A stretch of DNA of 64,000 nt from positions 21,795,901 to 21,859,900 of the forward strand of contig OZ038527.1 in the NCBI GenBank assembly GCA_964036665.1. The letters are read 5' to 3'. This DNA is from Gordius sp. MW1 (taxonomy: Eukaryota > Nematomorpha > Gordioida > Gordea > Gordiidae). The notes beneath the pieces were generated by a model. That model was not told where the DNA came from. It made no database searches and saw only the letters and a list, made by a program, of their open reading frames with translations. How positions within the stretch are numbered: position 1 is the first letter of the stretch; each line of letters opens with the position of its first letter. Positions 32,736 through 43,552 of this stretch are shown one piece after another. Both the position numbers and the translations under genes were made by a program.

Positions 32736-34370
32736 CATAGACTAATAAAACTATAGACTGCCGAACAGCTGTTCTGTGCATTGAAATTTATTTAGCAACT
32801 CAGGCCGCCATTACTTTAACCCACCAATATGCGCACTTGTGAAATAAAAAACGGCATAAGTGTTTATAAAATAAAGTAATCAAGTTATTTTATGGTTATT
32901 TTAATAAATCATCTTTATATGCTTTGTCTTTAATAAATACTTTGTTTTACATAATTTAAATGAACTTCAAGTTTAGTGATTATATTATTTTCTACACAAG
33001 ATCATTTAGCTGATGCAATATTCAAAGCTAGTATCCCTGTATATGCCTGGAAAGGAGAAACAGACAAGATGTATTAAACAGGTATATATAGTTTTGATTT
33101 TTTATGTTTATATATTGTAGACCTTTTCAAAGTTAATTAACCTTTAAATTTTATTTTTGATGGTAATGATTGTAGATCTTGTTTTTCAAAGATCAACCTT
33201 TAAATTTAATTTTGGATGATTGTTATGATCTAACAGAGTTGGTCCATGACCATGACATATATATTTGGCAGTACATTAGCATTAAATGTTATGGCTTTAA
33301 AAACATTCAAGATATTTATATTTTAAATTTTCTACATTTAAAATAATATTTTATTGATCATAAATTAATAAAATTTATAATTTTTTTTTATTTGTTAGTT
33401 AGCACATTTCTATTTGGATGGGTTTTACAAGTCTTTATCAATCAGAAGTTTAATTATCTGTAATTTTAAAATGGCAACTAGTTTAAACCTTAAGTTTTCA
33501 TTTATATTATTTCATATGCTTTCTACTTGACAAGATTGCTATAAGGCCTCATCTTCATTTTACGTTGTTTTGAATTATATAAATTAATTCTTATTTATAT
33601 AATATTTTGAAGGTGTGTGAATATGGGCAAAGGGATTGTATATAAACTGCTGCCAGGAGCAAAGAGTGCATAGCAATCTGCCAAGGCATGTTGTGATTTG
33701 TAAAGCCAGCCAATTAGAAAACCTGCATATGAATATTTATGAATACATGCATGAATTGTATTGTAATTTATTTTTATACTTATGAAATAAACTTCTAAAA
33801 AGTTCTTATACTTTTTTTAGAAATATAATACATGAATCATCAAATATTACACAAATAAAAATTTTGCTTTATAATTTTTTAAATAATTTGAACCAACAAT
33901 TTAAAATTTACAAAGCAAAAATAAAATAAATAAATCTTAAGGGTAAATAATTTTTTAGATGACAATTGATTAATATTTTACTCTCGTAAAATTTATATGT
34001 AGTTAAATTTCATATCGAGAAAACCTATAATGTTAAAACTAATACTAATCTTTTCGTGTAGAAAATATAGTATAGATGGCGCTAATATTACTTTTAACGA
34101 TATTATATTATTTCCTTATAAATGTAGAATTTCTACACAAGTTTAAATGTTTTCAATGTGGTTTAATTTATTCTTATATAAACATGAGTTTTACTTTTTG
34201 TTTGGGCTTTTGTAAGCTTATATTAGCTTGATATAAATTTATAAAATAAATATTACATTCCAGCGAAATAAATAGCGCTTAGATAGTTTATGAGACGAAA
34301 GTAATGGCGGATTACACCCTTACTTAAAAATTATCGACTGTTCGGCAGTCTATAGTTTTATTAGTCTATG
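32736..34370. mobile_element. 1.6-kb hAT-like non-autonomous element
   Basis: Perfect 8-bp duplication GGTTACAG at 32728-32735 and 34371-34378. Terminal inverted repeats of about 33 bp begin CATAGACTAATAAAACTATA on the left, with the mirror image ending GTTTTATTAGTCTATG on the right. No open frame of note lies inside, so it is non-autonomous. Internal near-duplicate segments occur at 33120-33220 (GATCAACCTTTAAATTT-like). It blocks the region upstream of SPATA20. Confidence 0.8.
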
Positions 34371-34429
34371 GGTTACAGTTACTTTTAAAGTAACGAATTA
34401 ACGTTTCAGTCCCCCAAACAATCTCTAAG

Positions 34430-35170
34430 TTAGTAGACAGAAACAAATTCGCCATCTCAGGTCGCGAGCCCCTCGACCACAAGGCTATGGATTATTCTGT
34501 TTAATTTTCAACGTCGCTAACACATCAGCTATCTGCGCCGAAAGACATCTGCCACATCGCTTAAGTTAAAAAATCTTTACCAGACGTGTCTTGCATAAAA
34601 TGTAACTCCTCCTACCATATACACCTGGAAGCTATGAACTCCACTGGTATAACCTCTCATCGAACTGCGTGCGACGTTGCGAACCAACCAAATATTTCCA
34701 TCAAAGGCACAACCAGCAAAAATATTGGATCACTCAGGAAATACGACCTAATTAAACTCACTTGGAGGGGATATGCCGTATGGCCAAAAACAGGTAATTA
34801 CGGGCTTTAAACATCCGAAAGTAACTTTTATACTGAGTTCAACGTGCACGCATGCATCTCGGACCATCGTCGTTAGGCACTACTCTGTTCCGGCAGAATT
34901 CCTTAAGGTTTGGCCTTACCGTCCCTCTGCACCGGTATTACCCTGTAGCGCATAGTGACCACACTGTCCTGTACAAGCAACATCACTGCGTTTTGTCCAC
35001 CCGACATCTTCCGATCATCAAGTAGGTACCAACAGAATTCTCCTCGACCACTTTAGCGGCCCACAGCACCGAAATTTGAAAGTATTTGACGCTCTTTTAT
35101 AGCGCCCGATACCAGCTGATTGCTTAAGAACAATGAAGGACGACGATTGACGATCACATGCGCCTCAATC
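34430..35170. other. Less AT-rich block of unknown nature
   Basis: Base composition is visibly richer in G and C than the surroundings and there are no homopolymer runs, as in old coding or LTR sequence. Plus-strand frames of 60-74 codons match no family I know. The minus strand has TATAAAAG at 35094-35101 within GGGCGCTATAAAAGAGCG, which could be a promoter of a solo LTR or lost element. No paired repeat was found. It lies downstream of the esterase gene. Confidence 0.3.
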
Positions 35171-35355
35171 ATCTCAATTTTGCAACGGAATTTTATTCGG
35201 AAATATTCATATTAATCAAATCAAAATTTTTAGTGTTGATAATAATTGTGTTATCACAGCGATAAATTTGTGTGCGAAGGTTTTGTATTAATATTAATAT
35301 ATTTGCAATGTAGCATGAATGATACATATGAAAAATTTAAGTGATATGAGATTGC

Positions 35356-38300
35356 CTAGTTTTTTCCAAATATGTAATAAAATAATTTAACATTGAACGG
35401 CCCATAGTTGTTAGGCAACGCTTTATTATGAGTTTTTGTGGTTTCAACAGTTTCACGGGCGAGATCCTTTAGAATCTCTTTGTCAAACCTGGGGCTAAGT
35501 TCTTTTTCTAAATTTATTTTATTAGGAAATTTGGCTAACATTTTCTCTTCCAAGCTCTCCTCTCCACTAAAGGTTGAAAAAAGATATTGGTAAAATGTGT
35601 TTCGAAATTGGCACTCATTCAATCTAGGACCTTGAATTATGGCTAATGAGTCGGTATCCAATGTTAGGCATAACTTAGCGTTTGCTGTATATCTTGGCCA
35701 GTTGGTTTCAACGTTATAGCCTGATAAGTCCATATTAGGATTTCTTAAAATAACATGAACATGTGTTTAGGTAATTGCTTTAAATGATCGCTCGCGGTGT
35801 TAAACATCAACAAGACGTTATTATTTAAATCTAATATGCCTTACAACTAGCTATATTCTTTGCTGGATATTTAATATCTGACCTCATCTAAAAAAAGCAT
35901 AGATCTTCTACTTCGTAAAAACTAAAAATTTGCAATTAATATGGCATAAATGACAAGATTTTAATTTGCTAATAATTTTGGTAAAAAATAATATAAACCC
36001 TATATTATTATTAACAATAAATAACCTTAAAAAATTATTTCTGGCTATAAGCTCGACCATATGACGAATTCTCATGACAGAAAGGGGTATTCAACCTATG
36101 GCGGACATGATTAACGAAATCGGCTAAGGTGGTATGGGAATATACTAAGAAGAGACAAGAATGACTTATCGAAAAGTAATGGATATGGAGGTACCCGGGA
36201 AGAGAGGAAGAGGACGACCCCTTGTCACGTGGAAAAGGCAAATCGATAAAGTTATGAAAACAAAAAAGATTCGTCAAGACATGGCACATCTAGTCAAGAT
36301 GGAAGAAACTTATTAAAGCAAACCCTACAACGTGGGATTAAATAACTGATGAAGAAGAAGAATTGATTGCATTCACCCAAAATTTGCCCTCAAGCCTATA
36401 TCCTTAGGTTATTGAGTTTAGGTTGATCCTTAAATCAGAGTCGTGAAATATTTTTGTCCTATATTATCATATAAAACTTTACAACACATAATAGAAATCG
36501 AAAATAATTTTAAAACACATTTAATTCTGCAATAAGAAGGCCTAATTATTGTACCATAATATATGGCATGTCTTATAATGAGTCTAACCCAGTCTTAGCA
36601 AAGTTGGTCCAATATGTCATAATTTTCTTGCTAAGAGTGATCTCATCTTTCCTATAATTATCTTTAAATTTCATCGGTTCCCCCATTACGTATCCTATCT
36701 CCTCAGTGTGTCTCGAGCCAGTCCATTTGGGCCAAGGTGTTTGGACTGTTTGGTGCGTGAAATAATATTTATAGATAGATCCAGTTCCATATTCACTGTA
36801 TAAATCGGCGGCTCGATTGATGTCGCAAGTTAGGAAAAAATCACTGATTGTCTTGTCAAACGCATCAACTAAATTATATTGATTATCACTATCAAACCAC
36901 CCGGCATAATACGTTGTTATGCGCTCAATTTGGCTAGCGTTTAGGGCAAAGAAAACCGTTTGCATCCCTGCATTGTAATCCGAAATTGTCAGGTTTAAAG
37001 TCCGGTTCAAGGGCAACAAAAGGTTGGGAAAACCGAAAAGCATAAAATAAGTGCCTTCGTTTAAATTACTGCCCAGGAGTATACTAATATCCTTTTTAAA
37101 CTTTCCTTTGAGAATAGCCTTAAGAGGAAAGGATGTAAACCATCTCCCTTCATCCATGACAGGTGTGAATTGGAAGGCCAAAAATTCTTTGACCATCGAA
37201 CCGTACAAAGTGAGAATTTGAGGTGGCACTTGTCTCAAACACTTTAAAACGGCTTCGGTAGACTGAGGGGTCCAGGTAATATCTCCACAGCCCACATTAT
37301 TTATCAGTGAGCGCGTGTATTGCAGGGCCTTTTGTTTTGATAGTAACGTGAAAAAGGTTAAAGCGGTACCACTTTCCATGATGGCGCGGCTGAAATAAGG
37401 CCAACTTGAGGGAGATAGTAAATGCATATCGATCATTACAGCTCCTGCACTTTCACCAAATAACGTAATAGCCCGAGTGTCACCACCAAATTCATGGGCA
37501 TTTTCGAAGATCCACTTTAAAGCTAGTCGTTGATCGTAAAGACCCATATTGCCGGCTGCTCCGGTGGTAACGTTATCGCCTATATATAAAAATCCTAAGG
37601 GTCCTAGTCGATAATTTATGTTTACTACAATTACGTTCGTGCTGGCTGCAAGTATTTTACCATCATAAATATCTAACGATGCTGATCCGCTGGAAAAACC
37701 TCCCCCATGAATCCATACCATTACGGCCTTTTTAACAGCCATGCTAGCTACATTAACATTTTCATCGGCGGGCACCCATATATTCAAATAAAGACAATCC
37801 TCGTTTAGAGGTGTATTAGCGTTGAACTTTGTTGAACCGGTAAAATTTTCCCCAAAAAGTGATTCAGACAATTGATGACAAGCCGAAGGTAATTTTGTAG
37901 CGTTCCTAATATTGGACGAGATGGAAATTATGGGCTCCGGCAATTTAAATCTAAGATCTCCAACGGGTGGCTCTGCAAATGGAATACCGAGAAATGTGTT
38001 AACTTTATGGGTTACGTTTTCAATGGTGACATTTTGCACGTACCCACGAAATAGCCCTGATGTCGTCTTCATAAAGTCTGGAATTAGTTAAAAAGGCGTT
38101 TACTTATAAAATAAAATCTCTACCTTCCAACATTATTATGTCATCTATGGTGACATTAGATTTTGAAGTCTTGGCTTCATTCAGTTTAGACTCTTTTGCA
38201 TCAAGATTTTGTTTAGAGTTATTGTTTCGGGAACAATCACTTCGGCTAGTTACGTTAATTAAATATGGCAAATATAAATTCCAAAAAGCGCATTTGTTCT

Positions 38301-40016
38301 TATGAATTCCATTTAATAATTCAATCGAAGACCCATTCAATTTTATCACACTCCTGTCGTCTTTTTTAAATTTTGGCCAATAGTTTACGGCATTTCGACC
38401 AAACTCATCGCTATTTGGATTTCTAAATATAAAGCATTAAATATACCCTCAAATCAAACTCAAGAAATTTACCCAGTTTTTGCGAAATTTGTCCAGTATT
38501 TCATCATTGTCTGACTTAGTAGTATTTCTTCCAAGCCATAATTCTTGTCCATAATAAAGGGTTGCCCAAAAACGAAAGGTATTTCATCGGCATGCTTTGC
38601 TTGCGTCCATTTAGGCCATAACCCATTTATGGACTCGTGTGCAAAGTAATACTTGTAAACATTTTCACCAAAATTGCCATAAATTTCAGCGGCACGAGCT
38701 ATTGGACAAGTGTAATAGTAATCACCTATCAGCGAATCAAAAAATTCGACTATATTCCCGTTGTCACCTTCCCAATCGGAATATTGAAATATGATGGCTT
38801 GTTTAATGACCTCATCCCAATGGTCAAACAGATCGAATAAAACGCTCCTAGGCAATGTTTGAGAGTTCCTTTCTGGCCTAGCTCTGCTAGATTGCAAAGA
38901 CATACCTGCAAAGTAAAGGCCTTCACGCAGGTTACTTCCCATCAAAATATCGAGGTTGTGTTTGTAAAATTTGGTCGAGACAATATTTTGTGGATCTTCC
39001 CAAAACCATTCTTCCTTAAAATTGGGCCCAAACGTCCTCGGTAAGCTAATAAAGTCGGCGTTCATATTGTCATCGTTCGATCCTAGTTTTCTTAAGTCAA
39101 TCATTTTCATGCAATTGTCATAATCTTTGCTCGCACAGCCCGACGCTTTGATGGAATTGAAGCTCCACTCATAAAGGCTATTCATAGCACGACTCGTATA
39201 CAAAGGTGAAAGTAATGTTCCGCTCTGCAGAATTATTCTATTAAAGTAAGGCCAACTAAAAGGTGACACGACATGAGCCTCAACAGAAACAGCCCCCGCA
39301 TTCTGTCCGAAAAGTGTTATCCTCTTTGGGTCGGCATCAAATATCAGAGCGTTGTCATAGACCCATTTAATAGCTAGTCGCTGGTCGTAAAGTCCCATAT
39401 TTCCTAATGGGTATCGTTCATTTGATTGACTTAATCTATTGAAAGACATGAATCCTAGCGCTCCGACCCTATAATTTATAGTGACGACGGCAACATTATT
39501 TTCCGTAGCCAATATGGCTCCGTTGTAAATAGGTAAAGACGAAGTACCCCCATTAAATTCGCCCCCTGGAATCCAAATCATAACAGCAAGTTTTTCTTCT
39601 TCATTCGGATTATGGGGAAGCCATATATTAAGGTACAGGCAGTCCTCTGCGCTGCTTTTGTTATGTGAATATATATTAATCCACGGATCTTTTATATGGT
39701 TTAAACCTGGCTGCGGACAGGCTGGAGGCACAACTTGCGTTGATAAAACTTTTTTGCTAGTTAAAGTAATTGGTAGAGGTTTTTGGAATCGTAGATCATT
39801 GATTGGTGGTTGAGCGTATGGAATTCCTAGGAATGCAATGTACGGTTTTGGAAAGGCGGTTCCATTTGTGAAGGATCTAAAACCTTTAATGCGTCCCGAT
39901 GTGGTTTGCATGATTAAATCGGATGAAATTGCGCTAACATACTTGATAATCAATAAATACACCAACAAATAGGCTATCCACATCAAAAACCATTTCATGT
40001 TGGTAACGATTAACAA
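35356..40016 (-). CDS. Secreted tandem carboxylesterase, two domains, first one inactive (predicted 1239 aa)
   Basis: Four minus-strand exons joined in frame: 38473-40016, 38124-38422, 36589-38077, 35356-35743. The introns (50, 46 and 845 bp) are all GT-AG; total 3720 nt. An N-terminal hydrophobic segment (residues 7-29, MKWFLMWIAYLLVYLL) is a signal peptide; Met7 is an alternative start. Domain 1 (about 35-560) has EDCLYLN, PGGEFNGG, GQNAG, Glu365 and His475. The serine nucleophile position (GxSxG) is Asn239. Domain 2 (about 617-1150) begins MKTTSGLFRGY without its own signal peptide and has IHGGGFSSGS, GESAG (Ser824 of the joined protein) and the Glu and His at AChE-like spacing, so it should hydrolyse esters. 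Both domains share an intron after FAKTG. A linker of about 60 residues (KESKLNEAKTSKSN region) joins them; a charged tail of about 85 residues ends the protein. Reading through intron 2 instead gives a stop after GRDFIL, a possible single-domain isoform. Substrate unknown. Confidence 0.85.
36090..36320 (+). pseudogene. LINE reverse-transcriptase C-terminal fragment in esterase intron 3
   Basis: Plus-strand reading, with two frameshifts, gives IQPMADMINEI, then RLRWYGNILRRDKNDLSK, then VPGKRGRGRPLVTWKRQI, ending in TAA. This is the characteristic C-terminal tail found after the RT domain in many non-LTR retrotransposons. It is a short dead 3' fragment in antisense to the esterase gene. Confidence 0.75.
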
Positions 40017-40277
40017 AAAATGATATCTCTACCTAAATATGTCCATTTTAAATCTCAACTCTATCGCGGTTAAGGACATATGATCAAAGTTTAGCCATAT
40101 ACAACTAAAAATATTAAATGTGACAGTCGACATACCATATAACCTTTCCTGCAACAAATATAATACCATAAAAAATAGGTCAACAGGGTTTCAAGGATAT
40201 TTTTTTCACAAAACGTTTTAATAAATATTTTTACTTCGTGGTGCAGAGTGAATATTAATTTTATACATGTCTCTGGT

Positions 40278-40453
40278 CATGGGCGTACGCAGGTTTTGAA
40301 TTAGGGGGGGCAAAACGTTCAAAAGTTCATTTAGAGGGGGGCAAAACATAATTTTTTTTAATTTTTCAATGTTTTTGCATTGAAAAATTTTTTTTTTCAT
40401 AAATTAGGGGGGGGGCAGCCGCCCCCCCTGCCCCCCCCCTGCGTACGCCCATG
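40278..40453. mobile_element. CATGGGCGTA MITE with perfect 8-bp duplication
   Basis: Begins CATGGGCGTACGCAGG and ends CTGCGTACGCCCATG. TCTCTGGT flanks it at 40270-40277 and 40454-40461. A closest relative of the copy at 5173-5515: both have the GTACGC variant and TTTTGAATTAGGGGG start. It lies about 260 bp upstream of the esterase start codon. Confidence 0.88.
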
Positions 40454-40461
40454 TCTCTGGT

Positions 40462-41741
40462 TAAATTTGGTGGTTTAACATTATATAACAGTTGCAGCAA
40501 TTATATTTGACTTATTTTTTAATGGTTACACTGAGGATGTCATAGGTATACTTCATAAAAACCATAAATCAAATTAGACGTTTTTCAATGTTTCAATTGT
40601 GCTAGCCATAATATTACCTCCTTTTTCTTAAGTAGCAAGTGTTATTTAATAATTTATAAAATAGCTAAATTGTCATATATTTTTCGTAATAATCCTATTT
40701 ATAAAGCAGGTAATAACTAGCTTTTTTTATCAATATTTAAAAACATTCGGCTTTTATATAATCTATCTATAATTTAAGGCATACTTACAGACCAAAAATC
40801 AATAACGATAGTTTGCCAACATTAATATACAAATTAGTTTGGCATTAGAGTGCAATTTTGTTGAAATGCAGGTGGTAACTCACTTTGACATCGGCAGTAT
40901 TTATAATTTGACTAATATTTGTAAATTATATTCCTGAAAACTTTAACCCTTTCCAGCTTGATTGAAGCAAACCTAAATTGAATGAATTTTTTGAGGCAGA
41001 CGAGACTGGATGGATTAATTTACTACTAAACCCGTTTTGTTTGTCGTTTATAATACAATTTGTGATTTCAATTTATCGGCACCTTGTTTTGCTATTATTT
41101 ACTGGTTTCTATCAGGGAGGGGGGCAGAAGGGTTCCACCACCCCGCGATGTCAAATATTCTCCAGATCAAAAAAAACTCACAAATTTTGAGGATTTAGCG
41201 ATTATCAGAAATTTAGATTGCCGATCAAAGAACGATTTTATTATAAGAGTACTATTATTAATACCGCTTTCACGACCACTTGATAAAAAAATCATACCTT
41301 CGCCAAGTACTTAATAAATTTCTGCCCAAACATCTAAAAAACTTCACAATCAATCGTTATATAATTACGAGCATATATTTATAATCTTTATTTAATTAGG
41401 AGGGTCAATTTTTATTGCTGAATTCACCCCTTGAATTAAAGTAGCTTTCCATAAAGATAGACTTGCAAAATTGTTTTCCATGGGCCTACAATTTACTTTT
41501 GAATTTTTGTGAACTTTTTGCCATTTATTGGTACAAAGTAAAATATAATTCATTATTGAGATCTTGATTTAAATTAATATGATAAAATATCATTTCATAG
41601 GCACGCAAATAATCCGCATTTCCTTTTACATCCATGTTTAAGTCGTTTATTTTAGCCTTTTACATTTTCTATATACAATTGTAGTCTATGAATACAATAT
41701 AGAGACGGTTAAAATTAGCTATCGATCTAAATTTTTTAACA
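40462..41741. other. No gene recognised between esterase and the 41750 element
   Basis: AT-rich DNA, with a small G-rich scrap near 41115 (GGGAGGGGGGCAGAAGGG) that may be MITE debris. The two open frames over 40978-41314 match nothing I know. Confidence 0.45.
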
Positions 41742-41828
41742 GCCATTAGTAGTGATGTGAAAACGCTTAGCACTAGCGCGCTTAGCATCTCCCCGCTGAT
41801 GGGAGTAGCCTATTATATACGCTATGTC

Positions 41829-42070
41829 GGATAGGGGTCAAAGTAGCAGAATGATGAAAAAGTAGCAGAAATATATGACTTTTAGATAATCAATATATTA
41901 AAATTAAATCTTAAATTGGGAGGAAATTTGATGTGCATCTAACCCTAACCCTAACCTAAAACGCTGACATAAAAAACTAACCCTAACCCTCCTGACCAAT
42001 CGTGATCTTGATGAGTTCTGACCAGTTCTGACCAATTTGGCTGCTTTTTTCTGCTACTTTGACCGGTTCC
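41829..42070. mobile_element. 9-bp-duplication (Mutator-like?) foldback, copy 2
   Basis: CGCTATGTC flanks it at 41820-41828 and 42071-42079. Ends: GGATAGGGGTCAAAGTAGCA on the left; the right end is the inverse of GGAACCGGTCAAAGTAGCAG. The left arm repeats AAAGTAGCAGAA twice. The core has TTTGATGTGCATCTAACCC and more TAACCC words, shared with the element at 32406-32658, although the terminal words differ completely. Confidence 0.75.
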
Positions 42071-42599
42071 CGCTATGTCTACTAGCACATAGTCACTTTA
42101 TGTGCTAAAAGCTATAAGAGATGGGAGGTTTGAGGCGCTAAAGCTATGGGAGATGGGAGGTTTGAGGTGCTATAAGCTATAGGAGATGGGAGGTTTGAGG
42201 CGCTAAGGATATAGCCGATAGTACTTAAATACGCTAGAGCTATAGCACGGCGCTAACATTAATAATGATTTTTTTCATTGTTTATTAGATGTTAAATTAC
42301 ATCTGTTGTGCGCCACCACCCTTTCTTTTATTTATACAACTTTTGCTGTGAAAATATAATTTTTTGCCCTATCTCACTATCTAAATACGACTTATTTTAA
42401 TATAAATTTAATTAAGTGTTTGACTTTAATTTAAATACTTTGCATTTTCTTCTACATTTATTTAATCAATAACTCGCCCTTCCCTGCTCCCCCCCCCCCC
42501 ACCTCTTGCAATGTAAAATAGACTATTTTGAAATTTTACCTAAGGAAATTAATTAAATATTTAGGAGATATGACTGTTTCATATTAATACGATTTCATC

Positions 42600-42696
42600 T
42601 CCTCCCTACAGCAAAAAAGAAAGTGGGATTTTGTGCCCCCCCCGTGATCTTTTAACCGTTTCGCCCCCCCCCAACCAAAACCTGGCTACGCCCATG
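42600..42696. mobile_element. CATGGGCGTA-family MITE, right part only
   Basis: C runs followed by CCAAAACCTGGCTACGCCCATG give a clear right end. No matching left end is seen, so it is a truncated copy, inside the 41750-43879 element. Confidence 0.5.
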
Positions 42697-43128
42697 TTTT
42701 TAAGAATAAAAAATTTAAACTCCCCCCCCCCCCCACCCCCTTAAGTTAATCCATATCCCATCCCTTGTAGGCGTATTTTTATTTTTACTTTTAATTTATA
42801 TGAATGAGGTAGGACTAGACTAGGGCGATTATGTAAATGGCAAGGTCAACACGTGTTTCAATGAAAACAATAGCCCAACAACATCACATACATACCTCTA
42901 AATCTTCTGAGTTTTTTATTCTTATCAACGTAGATGAATTAATCTAACCAATTTAAAATAAAAATGGTAAAGATAAATTAGACTAAATAGGATAGTGGTA
43001 TAAATCATTTTTGCGATTATCGCCACCAATTAAAATCCAATCCTTGAGTCTTTTATAATATTTATTTTTTTATTGCAAAAGGAGGGGGCGGGCCGAGCTA
43101 GAAATGAAAGTTGAAGCAATGCAAAGTA

Positions 43129-43297
43129 CATGAGCGTAGCCAAGGGGGGGGGGCAGGGAGAGGCGGCTGCCCCCCTTTAAATCTAAAAAATTGTTGAAAT
43201 TCATTTAAATTATGGCTAAAATTTCAAAAAATGTTCATTTTGCCCCTCCCTAAATTATTATTGCCCCCCTCTAATTACAAAGCTGGCTACGCCCATG
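43129..43297. mobile_element. CATGGGCGTA MITE with perfect 8-bp duplication
   Basis: CATGAGCGTAGCCAAGG at the left end and CTGGCTACGCCCATG at the right. GCAAAGTA occurs at 43121-43128 and 43298-43305. Internal blocks: CAGGGAGAGGCGGCTGCCCC and GCCCCTCCCTAAATTATTAT. Confidence 0.9.
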
Positions 43298-43410
43298 GCA
43301 AAGTACATAAATTAATGTCATACAACAAAATTAAAATAAATCGAAGCTTAAGATTAGTTAGATGGTGAGATAGGGCAAAAAAAATATATTTTCACAGAAA
43401 AGTTGTTAAA

Positions 43411-43552
43411 GGTGCCTATCAACTCGCCGAAAACCATCTCGCCGAATTTAATGTCCCCCAGTTAAAAAAGGTCCCCTAATTTTTCCCCCAGAGGAACATT
43501 TTTAACTGGGGGACATTCGGCGAGATGGTTTTCGGCAAGTTGACGGGCCACC
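43411..43552. mobile_element. 9-bp-duplication foldback, near-perfect palindrome (142 bp)
   Basis: Perfect 9-bp duplication GTTGTTAAA at 43402-43410 and 43553-43561. The arms of about 55 bp are almost exact inverted copies and run GGTG, TCAACTCGCCGAAAACCA, CTCGCCGAA and GTCCCCCAGTTAAAA. The word CTCGCCGAA is present twice in the left arm. There is almost no core. Grouped with 32406 and 41829 by duplication length, GG start and arm architecture. Confidence 0.8.

Noticed and set aside
34430-35170. Host gene on the less AT-rich block
   Set aside because: No recognisable protein, no convincing exons, and frames are under 75 codons. Left as unidentified.
36573-38072. Separate second esterase gene starting at the Met before KTTSG
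   Set aside because: No signal peptide at that Met, the sequence before it is a good acceptor, and the phase joins exactly to the exon 2 donor of the upstream domain. Kept only as an alternative pending RNA data.
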